This document shows, one piece after another, positions 52,730 to 61,760 of a stretch of DNA of 64,000 nucleotides (position 1 is the stretch's first letter; the number at the start of each line of letters is the position of its first letter). The notes beneath the pieces were generated by a model. It saw only the letters and a program-made list of their open reading frames with translations, had not been told where the DNA came from and did not search any database. A program made the translations under genes and the position numbers. The DNA is from Pseudomonadota bacterium (GTDB lineage Bacteria > Pseudomonadota > Alphaproteobacteria > Sphingomonadales > Sphingomonadaceae). The DNA is taken from positions 1-64,000 of the forward strand of contig JAIUPN010000013.1 of the NCBI GenBank assembly GCA_020160755.1. The letters run 5' to 3'.

Positions 52730-54148
52730 TCAGCGATTGCGGTTGGCGGCAGCGCCGGCGGCGTCGCGCGCATCGCGGTCGCGCTGGCGGACGAGGCCCG
52801 CATAGTTAGCCGATAGGTTCGCCTGGTTCAGCGCGGCCATATAGGATTGGCGCATCTGCGCGCGCTGCCGCAGCACCTCTTCGCGGAGGTCGCGAAGCTG
52901 CTCGATACCCTTGGTGAGTATGCGCGTCTGGCAGATGTTCGTATTGCCCGCATCGGCGGCGCCGGCAGCGTTCGTACCGCGCTCGGCGTTCGACAGCGCA
53001 AAGTCGATGCTGCGCGTGAGGTCGTTGAGCATCTGGTAGGCGAGAGTGAGGGCGACGAGCTCGTCGGTGTCGCCGATCACCGACTCCTCGACGCCCTCGC
53101 GCACGCCCCATTCGAGCATCCGGTAGATCGGCAGCGTCTTCACATTGGCGACGAACTGGCGTTCTTCGGCAGTCAATGCGGCGCGGGTGCGGATCTTGGT
53201 CGCGATGGCCTGCATCCGCTCGCGTGCGAGGATCAGCGCGCCGCGGCCCGGCCCGTCTGTCGAACAGTCGGCGCCTGTCGGCGGCACGTTGAGCGCGCGC
53301 GACTGAACGCGCCCGGTCAGGAAATCCTCGACGCTCTCGGTATCCTGTCTTGGGCAGGCGGGGATCGCCGAGAAGAGCGGCACCTTGTCGGCCTGATCCC
53401 AGCGCATATAGACGTCGCCGACGCGGGCGCGCATGACGCCGGTCCATTCGCCCGCGCCGACGCGCGTTGCTGCATGCGCGAGCAGGGAGCCAGTGCGGAA
53501 GATGTCGGTGACCTCGCGCGGGCAGTTGGCGAGCGCGTCGCGAAGATCCTCAGTCGGATTGTTGTTGTTCGCCTCGATCTTCTCGCGGCTCTGCTGATAG
53601 CTTTTGGCATAGCCCTGCTTGATGGAGCGGTAACCGGTCATCTCCTCGATGATCCCCGACATATTGTCGTCGCCTTTGGCGATCTGGACCATGCGGTTGG
53701 CGAGGCGGCAGTCGTTGACCTGGATCGAGTTCAGATAGTTGGTCGCCGCCTCCATCTTTGAGATGATGTTGCCCATCTTCTCGTCGAGGGTTTCGAGGAG
53801 ATATTGGAAGGCGACGGCGGGCGCGGCCTGCAGGATGCTTTCCAGCTTCTGGACGAGATACTCGGGATCGAGGAAGGACATGCCGCCGAGGAACATGTCG
53901 ATCCCGCCGCAGCCGGCGCGCACTTTCGGCAACGTCACGCTCATGAGGTAATCGTTGTGGACGTCGACGCGGCCCGAGAAGCCGCCCGCGGTCACATAGC
54001 CGCGCGCCTGATCCTCGAAGCTGCCGGGCGAGGTGTAGGTCACATTGTCGAACCAATGCTCGGCCCAGCTTTGGGCATGAGCCGGCGCGGCCATTCCCAT
54101 AGCTGATAGCGTAGTGAGCGCAGCGATCATCTGGCGGGATTTTGGCAT
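52730..54148 (-). CDS. traH: F-type conjugation protein TraH
   Basis: A 472-residue periplasmic pilus assembly protein. Signal peptide ends near AQSWAEHWFDN. GCGGIDMFLGGMSFLDPEYLVQKLE and NCPREVTDIF are typical of TraH, and the C-terminus is helical. An AAAGGAG site precedes the ATG. It is followed directly by traG, while an opposite-strand ATPase gene separates it from traF upstream. Confidence 0.9.
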   Translation of the reverse strand: MPKSRQMIAALTTLSAMGMAAPAHAQSWAEHWFDNVTYTSPGSFEDQARGYVTAGGFSGRVDVHNDYLMSVTLPKVRAGCGGIDMFLGGMSFLDPEYLVQKLESILQAAPAVAFQYLLETLDEKMGNIISKMEAATNYLNSIQVNDCRLANRMVQIAKGDDNMSGIIEEMTGYRSIKQGYAKSYQQSREKIEANNNNPTEDLRDALANCPREVTDIFRTGSLLAHAATRVGAGEWTGVMRARVGDVYMRWDQADKVPLFSAIPACPRQDTESVEDFLTGRVQSRALNVPPTGADCSTDGPGRGALILARERMQAIATKIRTRAALTAEERQFVANVKTLPIYRMLEWGVREGVEESVIGDTDELVALTLAYQMLNDLTRSIDFALSNAERGTNAAGAADAGNTNICQTRILTKGIEQLRDLREEVLRQRAQMRQSYMAALNQANLSANYAGLVRQRDRDARDAAGAAANRNR

Positions 54149-54247
54149 GACTTGCTCCTTTCAATCCTCTCGGGCCGGGTTCGCCATGATCAGCATGTTA
54201 TGCAAATTAACCTTGCAAAACTGGAATAGAACTCCATAAATGCAAGG

Positions 54248-55414
54248 ATGATTGATCGCCGTATCTCGACGGAACTGGCGGAAAGGTTGGCCGAAGTGCC
54301 AGCTGTTGCGCTCATCGGCCCAAGACAGGTCGGCAAGACCACGCTCGCGGTTGAAATCGGCGAATCCAGACCCTCGATCTACCTCGACCTCGAGTCCGAT
54401 GCGGATCGCGCCAAGCTGGCGGAACCCGAACTTTATCTTGCCGGACATGCGGACAAGCTGGTCATCCTCGACGAAGTCCATCGTTTGCCGGGACTGTTCC
54501 AGATCTTGCGCGGGCTGATCGACGCCGGTCGGCGTAGAGGCCAAAGGACAGGCCGCTTCCTGCTCCTCGGCTCGGCATCGATCGATCTTCTGCGCCAGTC
54601 GGGAGAGAGTCTCGCCGGACGTATCAGCTACCTCGAAATGCGTCCGCTCGACGGGCTTGAAGTCGGCGATGATCAAATTGACCGGCTTTGGGTACGCGGC
54701 GGATTTCCCGATAGCTTCCTTGCGGCGAGCGATCGGGCAAGCCAGCGATGGCGGCAGGATTTTATCCGCACCTATCTCGAACGCGATATTCCAATGTTCG
54801 GTCCCCGCATCGCGGCCGAGACACTCCGCCGTTTCTGGACGATGCTCGCACATCATCAATCCGGCCTTCTCAATGCGGCCGAATTTGCCCGGAGCCTCGG
54901 CGTCGACGGCAAGACGGTCGCTGGATATCTCGATCTTCTGGTCGATCTTCTCTTGGTCCGACGTCTCGAGCCGTGGCACAGCAACGCAGGCAAGCGTCTC
55001 GTCAAATCGCCGCGCATTTATGTCCGCGACAGCGGACTCGTTCACACACTGCTTGGGCTTTCGTCCTACGAAGATATTCTCGGCCATCCCATCGCGGGGG
55101 CAAGTTGGGAAGGTTTCGTCATCGAAACGCTGACCGCCGCTGCCCCGGAGGGGACGAAAGCCAATTTCTATCGGACGGCGGCGGGCGCGGAAATCGATTT
55201 GCTGCTGACGCTTCCTGGCGGCGAGCTTTGGGCAATCGAGATTAAGAGGAGCCTGCAACCCAAGCTTGAACGCGGCTTTCATCATGCCTGCGACGATCTC
55301 TCGCCCGCGAAGCGATTGCTGATCTATCCCGGCCGCGAGCGCTACCCGCTTGCCGATGGCGTCGAAGTGATGCCGGTTGTGGTCGCCGGTCATGCACTTC
55401 TCGCGGAGGTATAG
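54248..55414 (+). CDS. AAA ATPase with DUF4143, inserted in the tra operon
   Basis: A 388-residue ATPase: Walker A GPRQVGKTTLA, Walker B KLVILDEVHRLP, sensor LLLGSAS, then a DUF4143 C-terminal nuclease-like domain with EIDLLLTLPGGELWAIEIKRS. Such proteins occur alone on many genomes with unclear roles. It is on the plus strand between traF-side genes and traH, so it breaks the leftward operon and is probably a cargo insertion with its own promoter. Confidence 0.85.
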   Translation: MIDRRISTELAERLAEVPAVALIGPRQVGKTTLAVEIGESRPSIYLDLESDADRAKLAEPELYLAGHADKLVILDEVHRLPGLFQILRGLIDAGRRRGQRTGRFLLLGSASIDLLRQSGESLAGRISYLEMRPLDGLEVGDDQIDRLWVRGGFPDSFLAASDRASQRWRQDFIRTYLERDIPMFGPRIAAETLRRFWTMLAHHQSGLLNAAEFARSLGVDGKTVAGYLDLLVDLLLVRRLEPWHSNAGKRLVKSPRIYVRDSGLVHTLLGLSSYEDILGHPIAGASWEGFVIETLTAAAPEGTKANFYRTAAGAEIDLLLTLPGGELWAIEIKRSLQPKLERGFHHACDDLSPAKRLLIYPGRERYPLADGVEVMPVVVAGHALLAEV

Positions 55415-55425
55415 GCGGGCAGTGT

Positions 55426-56010
55426 TCATGGCTTGGCACTGCGCTGCGATGGCGCTCCCGGACTGTTCCCGACGATCCCCGTAAACTTGGAAAGCGCACG
55501 CACGCCGACAGCGGGTTTCACCCCAGTCAGCATCTTGGCGGACAGATAAAGATTGCGCGCGAGGTTCGGACTATGGTCGGTGCCGACCGCGATCGGGATG
55601 ATACGGTTCGCGTCCTTCACCGGGCGTACCCAGGCTACGGGATGCCCGACCCAGGGGAGGCCGACCCGACCCGAGCGCAGCATCGCTTCGTCGGCGCCGA
55701 GCGCCCGAACCCGCCAGCCATAACGGCGTCCGAGGTCTTGGAGCTTCGGCCAGAGGTCGGCGCAGGGGAGGCAGCCCGGCGCCGTGCTCATCTCGACGAT
55801 GAAGGCGCCGCCCGCGCCGCGCAACTCCTCGGCGAAGTTAGGCGGAAAGGACCGCGTTACCGGAACGCGCGCGAGCCAGACGTTCATCTCGGCCGCGCTC
55901 GCAACCGGGTGGATCGCGGCGCGCGCCGCCTGCTCGCGCGAAGGGGACTGCGCGAGCGCCGGCAAGGCGAGGCCGACGCAGAGCAGCGAGAGGAGGGCGC
56001 GCGCCTTCAT
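55426..56010 (-). CDS. Thioredoxin-like periplasmic conjugation protein
   Basis: A 194-residue exported protein. Signal peptide about 1-20 (LLSLLCVGLALPALAQ). A CLPC motif in APGCLPCADLW sits where thioredoxins have CxxC, so it may help disulfide formation in TraN, TraU or TraH, like TrbB of F. It overlaps the traF stop as ATGA. Confidence 0.75.
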   Translation of the reverse strand: MKARALLSLLCVGLALPALAQSPSREQAARAAIHPVASAAEMNVWLARVPVTRSFPPNFAEELRGAGGAFIVEMSTAPGCLPCADLWPKLQDLGRRYGWRVRALGADEAMLRSGRVGLPWVGHPVAWVRPVKDANRIIPIAVGTDHSPNLARNLYLSAKMLTGVKPAVGVRALSKFTGIVGNSPGAPSQRSAKP

Positions 56011-56894
56011 GGCCGAGGTTCGAGGCTCGAGGTGACGAGATCGCCGCCGAGTGCGCGGGGATCGGTCGCAGAGACCGGCCCCGCCGACAGGGCATCGAAG
56101 AAGCCGTCCTCTTCGCCCGCGCCGGTCAGGAATTGCTCGGGCCGGATATCGCCGAGCAGCAGCCGCACCGCCTGGTAAGCGGTCTGCGAAAGGTTCGGAT
56201 AGGATTCGACGCCGCTCGCGATCACCATGCGCTGGGCGCTGCCGCGGCGGATCACCATCGTCGTCGGCGTGATCTCGACCCCGAACCGCGTGGCGAGTTC
56301 GGGCCGCTGGTCGATGTCCATCAGCGTGACCTGCCAACCGGTTTCCTCGCGGAAGCGCTCGATGATCGGCCACTGCACGCGGCAGTATCCGCAGCTCGAG
56401 CGCGAGAACATCACGAGCGCGAACTGCCCGGCCTGGCCGCGAAGATAGTGCCGCCGGACCTGCTCCTTCTCGGCCCCCATCGTGGCACGCGCGTCCCCGA
56501 CCATCGGGTTGGCGGACTTGGCGCTGAGTTCGGGGTGATGAAGCATCGCGACCTGGGTGACGCCGGCGAAGGCGCGGGCCTTTCGCCTCGCAAAGTCCTG
56601 CAAGCGCCAGAAATCGGCGACGGCATCGATCGTGAGCACGGTCGCGGCATAGTCGCGCTGCGCCTCGATCAGCTTGCGGATCTTCGGCGGCGTTAGGCGC
56701 GCAAGCTCTGCCATCGGCGGAATCCGGGGCTTCGCCAGCGCTTCGGGGTCCGCATCGTCATCCTTAGGCGGCGGGGCCTGATACCACCAATAGCCTTGCT
56801 TGGGTTCGGGCTGAGCCGTGCGGGAAAGCTGAGCCGCAGCGGGCACCGCAACGCCGACGGCCAGCGCGACGAGCGAGAGCAGGGAAGCGCGCAT
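56007..56894 (-). CDS. traF: F-type conjugation protein TraF
   Basis: A 295-residue periplasmic protein with a signal peptide (about 1-23), the GYWWYQAPPP segment typical of TraF, and a thioredoxin fold carrying SSCGYCR. Unlike F TraF it keeps both Cys of CxxC, so it may be redox-active. The ATG overlaps the S26 peptidase stop as TGATG; a GTG at 56897 is also possible. Confidence 0.88.
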   Translation of the reverse strand: MRASLLSLVALAVGVAVPAAAQLSRTAQPEPKQGYWWYQAPPPKDDDADPEALAKPRIPPMAELARLTPPKIRKLIEAQRDYAATVLTIDAVADFWRLQDFARRKARAFAGVTQVAMLHHPELSAKSANPMVGDARATMGAEKEQVRRHYLRGQAGQFALVMFSRSSCGYCRVQWPIIERFREETGWQVTLMDIDQRPELATRFGVEITPTTMVIRRGSAQRMVIASGVESYPNLSQTAYQAVRLLLGDIRPEQFLTGAGEEDGFFDALSAGPVSATDPRALGGDLVTSSLEPRP

Positions 56895-57493
56895 CACAAC
56901 AACTTCTCCATCCGCTTGAGCTCGCCGATCGGCACCGGGCCATAATAGCGGCTGTCGAACCCGCTCGGATGGTGCGAGCCGACATAGATGGTGCCGGGCA
57001 GAATCTGCCCATTGTCAGGCCGCCAATGCTCGAGCCGCTGGCCGTGCCGTCCGAACGGCTTGCTGATGCCAAGCAGCCTGCCTTCGCAGAAATACCAGCC
57101 GTCGAGCGCATTGGGCTCGAAAGTCGAGGGCTTCTCGATCAGGCTGATACGTTCACCCGGAAAGCAGAGCGCGAACTTGGTGACCTCGACCGGCTTCGGC
57201 CCCGCGAGCGGATGCGAAAGCGTGAACATGACGAGATCGCCCTTGGCGATCGGCCCCGGCGCGGCGCGCACCGCCCAGGCGTCGATCGACGGCGACATCA
57301 CCCATGTCACCTGGTTCATCGCCCAGCAGGCGAAAAGGCCCGAGGGAATGACGATCGCGCAGGCCTTCCAGAGCCGCCCCGGGCGCGCGGGCTGCCCGAG
57401 CCCTTCGCTGCCGAGCGCGACCGCCGCGCGGCGCGGCAATTCTTTCAGCTTGATGGCGAGCTGCTTACCAGCCTTCCAGGCGTGACTGAGCAT
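56894..57493 (-). CDS. S26 family signal peptidase (conjugation-type)
   Basis: A 199-residue membrane peptidase. One N-terminal membrane segment (CAIVIPSGLFACWAM) is followed by SPSIDAWAVR, with the likely catalytic Ser, and KGDLVMFTL. A Lys in EVTKFALCFPGE is the likely general base. RP4-type TraF processes pilin; a similar job, maturing the pilin, is likely here. It overlaps trbC upstream by 28 bases and TraF downstream. Confidence 0.8.
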   Translation of the reverse strand: MLSHAWKAGKQLAIKLKELPRRAAVALGSEGLGQPARPGRLWKACAIVIPSGLFACWAMNQVTWVMSPSIDAWAVRAAPGPIAKGDLVMFTLSHPLAGPKPVEVTKFALCFPGERISLIEKPSTFEPNALDGWYFCEGRLLGISKPFGRHGQRLEHWRPDNGQILPGTIYVGSHHPSGFDSRYYGPVPIGELKRMEKLL

Positions 57494-58364
57494 CGCGCAC
57501 TTCCTCCTTTCCGCCGAGACGGGCAATTTCTTCGAGCAGGCCGGAGAGCGCCGCGTCGCCATAAACGACATGGACGGCGCGCGGGCTCTCCTCCTCGCGC
57601 TCGCAATAGGGGAGCGCCGGATCGCCCGGGATCATCGCGAGCGCAGGCACGCGGGCGACGCCGTGCTGGCGGAAGACCAGCGGGTCGACGATCACCTGGA
57701 TGTCGCGCATCACGCAGGCCGGGCCTTCGCAGCCCGGATCGAGCCGCAGCATCTCCGCGGTGAGCTTCGCCATCGGCGCGACCTTGGTCATGCCGCCGGG
57801 CATGCCGCGGAACGCTATCACGCCGCGCGCCTTCTCGATCTGCGCGGCATAGGTTCTGAGCGTTGCCGTCGGCATCGACGAGGAGACGAACAGCACGGGC
57901 ACCCAGCCCTTGGTCGCTTGCGCCGGCCCCGCATCGGCGATGGCCTTCATGTCGGGCGCTTCGAGGCCGAGCGCCTGGCCGAGCCGCTTCGCCATCGCCT
58001 CGCGCTCGGCAGCGAAGCGATCCTTGCCGGCCTTGAGCGCGTCGCGCGCACGTGATTCCATTGCCGGAGACTTGGAGTGGCCGCGCAGGGCTTCGAAGGC
58101 GCGGCGGCGCTCGGCCTCGGTCGGCTCCGGCAACTCCGATGGACCGTGAACAGGCTCGACTTTTCGCCGCGAGATTGCGCCGCGCAGCCGGTCCATCGCG
58201 GCATCGCCTTCGCGCTCGATCTTGCTGCGCGCTGACGGGGGCGGTGGATCGTCGGTCCCAGGGGTGATCTGCGCGGCCGCCGGGAAGATGATCCCTGCGC
58301 ACCCGGCGAGCGCGATGAGCGCGAGAGGGCGCGGCCTATCGGCCGATGGCCTGCGTATAGGCAT
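57465..58364 (-). CDS. trbC: F-type conjugation protein TrbC
   Basis: A 299-residue periplasmic protein of pilus assembly with a signal peptide. The C-terminal TrbC domain (VPVLFVSSSMPTATLRTYAAQ to FRGMPGGM and VIVDPLVFRQHGVARVPAL) has a thioredoxin-like fold without CxxC. In F TrbC works with TraW. Its start overlaps the end of the second traN part. Confidence 0.85.
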   Translation of the reverse strand: MPIRRPSADRPRPLALIALAGCAGIIFPAAAQITPGTDDPPPPSARSKIEREGDAAMDRLRGAISRRKVEPVHGPSELPEPTEAERRRAFEALRGHSKSPAMESRARDALKAGKDRFAAEREAMAKRLGQALGLEAPDMKAIADAGPAQATKGWVPVLFVSSSMPTATLRTYAAQIEKARGVIAFRGMPGGMTKVAPMAKLTAEMLRLDPGCEGPACVMRDIQVIVDPLVFRQHGVARVPALAMIPGDPALPYCEREEESPRAVHVVYGDAALSGLLEEIARLGGKEEVRDAQSRLEGW

Positions 58365-59451
58365 CGATACGATCCTTCATGTCGATCTGGATGTCGGCCT
58401 GCGCGCGGGCCTCGATCTCGTTGTAATATTCGGACAGGTCCATGCGGCTGAAGTCGAGCGCCTGGAATTCCTCGGGCGTGAACCCCCGGCAGTTCGGCGT
58501 CTTCACCGGCCCCCAGCCATCGGCAAAGGACTTGAGTTGCGGACGGCCCTGTTCCTGGATGATGCGGCCGAGCTTGGTGTTGAAGCAGCAATGGCTGCGC
58601 GATTTCTGGACGCAGATGCCGAGGATCTTCGACGAGCAGTAGCTGCCGACCTCGACGCACATGCCCGACCCGCGGAGCATGCCGACTTCCATATCTTGGC
58701 TGTCGCAGGAGGTGAGCAGGAAATCGATCATCACATTGATCGCGAGGCTGATCGCGATCGAGGTCGGATCGATGCCGACGATGATCGCATTGGCGCCCGC
58801 GCTTGCCGCCTGGCTCGCCGTCGCCCCGGCCTGGAAGGCAGCATAAGCGGCCTTGGCGCCGGTGAACACGCCCTTGGCGATCGCGATCTTGGTCTGCGTC
58901 GATCCGATCGAAGAACCCATGCCGTCCTTGACGATCTTGCCTTTGTCCGTGCAGCAGCTCTGGAAGCCGGTCTTGAGTCCGGCGGGTCGGCAGCGCAGCG
59001 CGCGGCCCGCGAAGATCTCGATATTGCCGAGGCAATTGCCCTCGGCATCGACCGGCCCATCGGCTGGTGCACCGGGATCGTCGATGACGGGTTCGTCCTC
59101 GATCGGGTTCGCGGCGGTATCGATGCAGCTATGCGGCGAGCAGGCGGGAACGCCGCCGCTCGCCGGCGTCTCGCAGCCATATTGGGCGCCGAGCGGACAC
59201 GACCAGCCGCCGCCGGGTTCGGCTGCGCACCAAGTGCGCTCGAGCGGACATTGCCAGCTGCCGTTCGCCGTCCCGGTGCAGCTTGCCGTCTCGCCGGGAC
59301 CGTCCGCTTCGCTGCTGCCGTCGAGATCGGCGGCGCAGATCTGCTGGGCGTGCGCGGGCGAGGCGGCCAGTGCGCTGCCTATTGCGATCCCCAAGACCAG
59401 TAAAAGGATCAACGCCGCGCGGTGCGGCCAGGGAAGATCGCGCCAGCTCAT
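58336..59451 (-). CDS. traN: TraN, C-terminal part (split gene)
   Basis: A 371-residue Cys-rich exported protein. It carries the conserved C-terminal TraN block: MCVEVGSYCSSKILGICVQ, SHCCFNTKLGRIIQEQGRPQ, FTPEEFQALDFSRMDLSEYY. Its own signal peptide (LILLLVLGIAIGSALA) shows it is a separate secreted protein. The start overlaps the stop of the first TraN part as ATGA. In F TraN is one 602-residue protein; here the function is divided over two polypeptides. Confidence 0.85.
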   Translation of the reverse strand: MSWRDLPWPHRAALILLLVLGIAIGSALAASPAHAQQICAADLDGSSEADGPGETASCTGTANGSWQCPLERTWCAAEPGGGWSCPLGAQYGCETPASGGVPACSPHSCIDTAANPIEDEPVIDDPGAPADGPVDAEGNCLGNIEIFAGRALRCRPAGLKTGFQSCCTDKGKIVKDGMGSSIGSTQTKIAIAKGVFTGAKAAYAAFQAGATASQAASAGANAIIVGIDPTSIAISLAINVMIDFLLTSCDSQDMEVGMLRGSGMCVEVGSYCSSKILGICVQKSRSHCCFNTKLGRIIQEQGRPQLKSFADGWGPVKTPNCRGFTPEEFQALDFSRMDLSEYYNEIEARAQADIQIDMKDRIDAYTQAIGR

Positions 59452-61391
59452 CGTGCGGTGGCCGTGCAAGCGAGATCGGCGCCGGCGAGCCGGACCGTCT
59501 GCATCATCACCACCGCTTCGGGGAAATCGTCGAGACAGCCGCACGGACTGACGATGGTTTCGCCGGGACCGGCCGGGCAGACATTATCCGCGCGGCAGAC
59601 ATGGTAGAAAGTGTCGAACCCGGTCGGGTTCGTCTGCCTGGCGCCGACGACGCCATCGGGCGCGGCATCGGCGTTGGCCTTGGGCGCGCGTGTCTTGCAG
59701 ATCGCCTCGCATGCGGGGACCGAGCCGCGATCGGGAAGCGCGAACGGCCGCGTCGATGACGCCATGCCGCCATCGGCGGTCCGGACGCGGTCGGCGAGCA
59801 TGGTCTCGGTCGAATGGTCGATGATCCACGCGCCGCGCGTGAGATCAGGCTCGGGCATGGAGCCGGTGTCGACGACGCATTTATAGCTGCGCCCGCGGCG
59901 GAAGAAATCGCGGGTGAGCTGGACGGTGCACGACCCGGTGCCGAAGAGACGGGTTTGCGGCAGGGGCCTCAGGCCAGTTCCGATGCCGTTTCGGAAGGTC
60001 TGGACGCCGTCGACATTTTCGCTGTCGAGCCGGCACTTCGGATCGCCGCCAGTGCCCGCGCACAGGTCGACGAGCCGCTCGCTGGGCTCGCAGCCGGGCG
60101 AGACACGGATCTCGACATCGACGAGCCCCCACTCGGTGGTGAGCGGCGCGCCGCCGCCACCGCCGCGCACACGCGCCGATACGGTCGCCGGACCTGCCCT
60201 GAGGTCGGCCGAAAAATCATAGGGCGTATAGTTGCGCGCCGCGCCGCCGTCGGTCCGGCAGTCGCCCGAGGGAAGCCCCGTCGTCAGCCAGGGGCGCGGC
60301 CCGGCCGAGCCGACGATGCGGCCGTTGACGCGGCCCTGGACCCAGTCGTCGGCCCCCATCTCGACGATCCGCGCAGAGACGAGCTTCGCGGCGTCGCTGA
60401 CTTCGAAGTGCGCGGTAAAGATCGGCGGCGACCCACTGCAATCGCCATCGCCGATGACGCGATAGCGGCGGCAGTCCTCGCCGCAGTCGCGAACCGAGTA
60501 GATGGAGCCCGATGCCGAGACGATATCGTCATAGGTGAGGGGCTGGAATGAGACTTCGCGTTCGATCGTGCAGGCCCGGACCTGCTCGGCGCGACCTGCG
60601 CCCGCGGGCGAGCCGGCGAGTGACTGGAACAGGCTGTTCGACCGCGATGCGGCAAAGGCGTCGCCGTGGATCGCGGTCGGGTTCGCGCGATAGGCCGACT
60701 GGGGCAGGGCCGGGTCGGGGCTGCAGGCGGTCGATTGCGCGCCGGCATATTGGATGACGGGGCCGTTCACACGCGCGTCGGCGACGCCGATGCGCGGATC
60801 GTGGCTCGACAGCGCGCCGACCGCACCGCCGCCAAGATCTTTCAGCACCGACGGCAGATTGCCCATCACGAGGTTCGCGCCGCAGCTGTCGTTGACGCAA
60901 TAGCAGCCGGCGAGTGCGGGCATCGGGGCTTCGGTGAGCTTGAGGTCGCCGCTGCTGTCGACGTCCCACTCAAAGCTGCGGCAATCGCTCCAGCTCCCGG
61001 GACGGCAGGAGATCACGCCATTGGCGCAGATCCCTGACACCGGCACGGGCAGCGTCGACACGCTGTCGAACTGGCCATCGATATCCTTGTCGCGCGCGAT
61101 GCGAACGGTGCTGATATTGCCGCCCGCACCGGGCTGGATCAGGATTTCGAGGAAGTTCGCTGTCTTCTGGCACGCGAGGTTGGGCGTGAAGCTCTTGCTC
61201 TTGTCGACCGTCGCGACGGGCTGTCCGCCGAGGCCGGGATTGATGTAATTTTCGAGGATGGCCTCGCTGTCGCTGCTCCTGGCGCGCGAGGCTTCGGCCG
61301 CGGCGCGCGCGCGATCCTCGACCGTCTGGGCCGCCGCCACGCCGGGGAACATCGCCGACAGGGAAAGCAGAGTGAGGAACCGCGGGTTCAT
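59448..61391 (-). CDS. traN: TraN, N-terminal part (split gene)
   Basis: A 647-residue Cys-rich exported protein with signal peptide and the TraN-like N-terminal features LACQKTANFLEILIQPG, GCYCVNDSCGANLV and many paired Cys. It ends in a Cys-rich tail without the TraN C-terminal block, which is encoded by the next gene. It probably sits at the outer membrane and contacts recipient cells during mating-pair stabilisation. Confidence 0.8.
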   Translation of the reverse strand: MNPRFLTLLSLSAMFPGVAAAQTVEDRARAAAEASRARSSDSEAILENYINPGLGGQPVATVDKSKSFTPNLACQKTANFLEILIQPGAGGNISTVRIARDKDIDGQFDSVSTLPVPVSGICANGVISCRPGSWSDCRSFEWDVDSSGDLKLTEAPMPALAGCYCVNDSCGANLVMGNLPSVLKDLGGGAVGALSSHDPRIGVADARVNGPVIQYAGAQSTACSPDPALPQSAYRANPTAIHGDAFAASRSNSLFQSLAGSPAGAGRAEQVRACTIEREVSFQPLTYDDIVSASGSIYSVRDCGEDCRRYRVIGDGDCSGSPPIFTAHFEVSDAAKLVSARIVEMGADDWVQGRVNGRIVGSAGPRPWLTTGLPSGDCRTDGGAARNYTPYDFSADLRAGPATVSARVRGGGGGAPLTTEWGLVDVEIRVSPGCEPSERLVDLCAGTGGDPKCRLDSENVDGVQTFRNGIGTGLRPLPQTRLFGTGSCTVQLTRDFFRRGRSYKCVVDTGSMPEPDLTRGAWIIDHSTETMLADRVRTADGGMASSTRPFALPDRGSVPACEAICKTRAPKANADAAPDGVVGARQTNPTGFDTFYHVCRADNVCPAGPGETIVSPCGCLDDFPEAVVMMQTVRLAGADLACTATAR

Positions 61392-61732
61392 GAGCGGTCC
61401 CCGTCTATGGTGCGCGAGCCATGGGCCACGCGAAACAGGTCTCCCGCCCGGAATTCATCGCATCCGGGCGGGAGGAGCCGAAACGCCGCCTGGCCTTCGA
61501 AGGTGGTGAGCGCGGCCTTCACCCGCGGACGCAGCGGGATCGGGGCGCGGCTCTCCGCCGCTGGAGGCTCGGCGGCCGCTTCGGCTAAGGGTGGAGCGGC
61601 GCCCAAGGAGAGGGGGCAGGGCGCCGCTCCCGCCTCGCGCGCCTGCCGGGAGCCACCAGGGCTGTGGCGGGCAGACCGGGCCGATTCCGGGCTGCGCGCA
61701 AGGCGATCACTGGGCGCCGACATCGGCGCCAT
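61388..61732 (-). CDS. Hypothetical tra-operon protein
   Basis: About 114 residues, Ala/Pro/Ser-rich in the first half and with a compact end (VKAALTTFEGQAAFRLLPPG). No signal peptide or domain is recognised. The ATG at 61732 is preferred; one at 61723 is possible. Its stop overlaps the traN start as ATGA. It sits between traU and traN, where F has trbC. Confidence 0.55.
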   Translation of the reverse strand: MAPMSAPSDRLARSPESARSARHSPGGSRQAREAGAAPCPLSLGAAPPLAEAAAEPPAAESRAPIPLRPRVKAALTTFEGQAAFRLLPPGCDEFRAGDLFRVAHGSRTIDGDRS

Positions 61733-61760
61733 GTCAGAGTGCGCCGCGGCCGGCGCCGGG

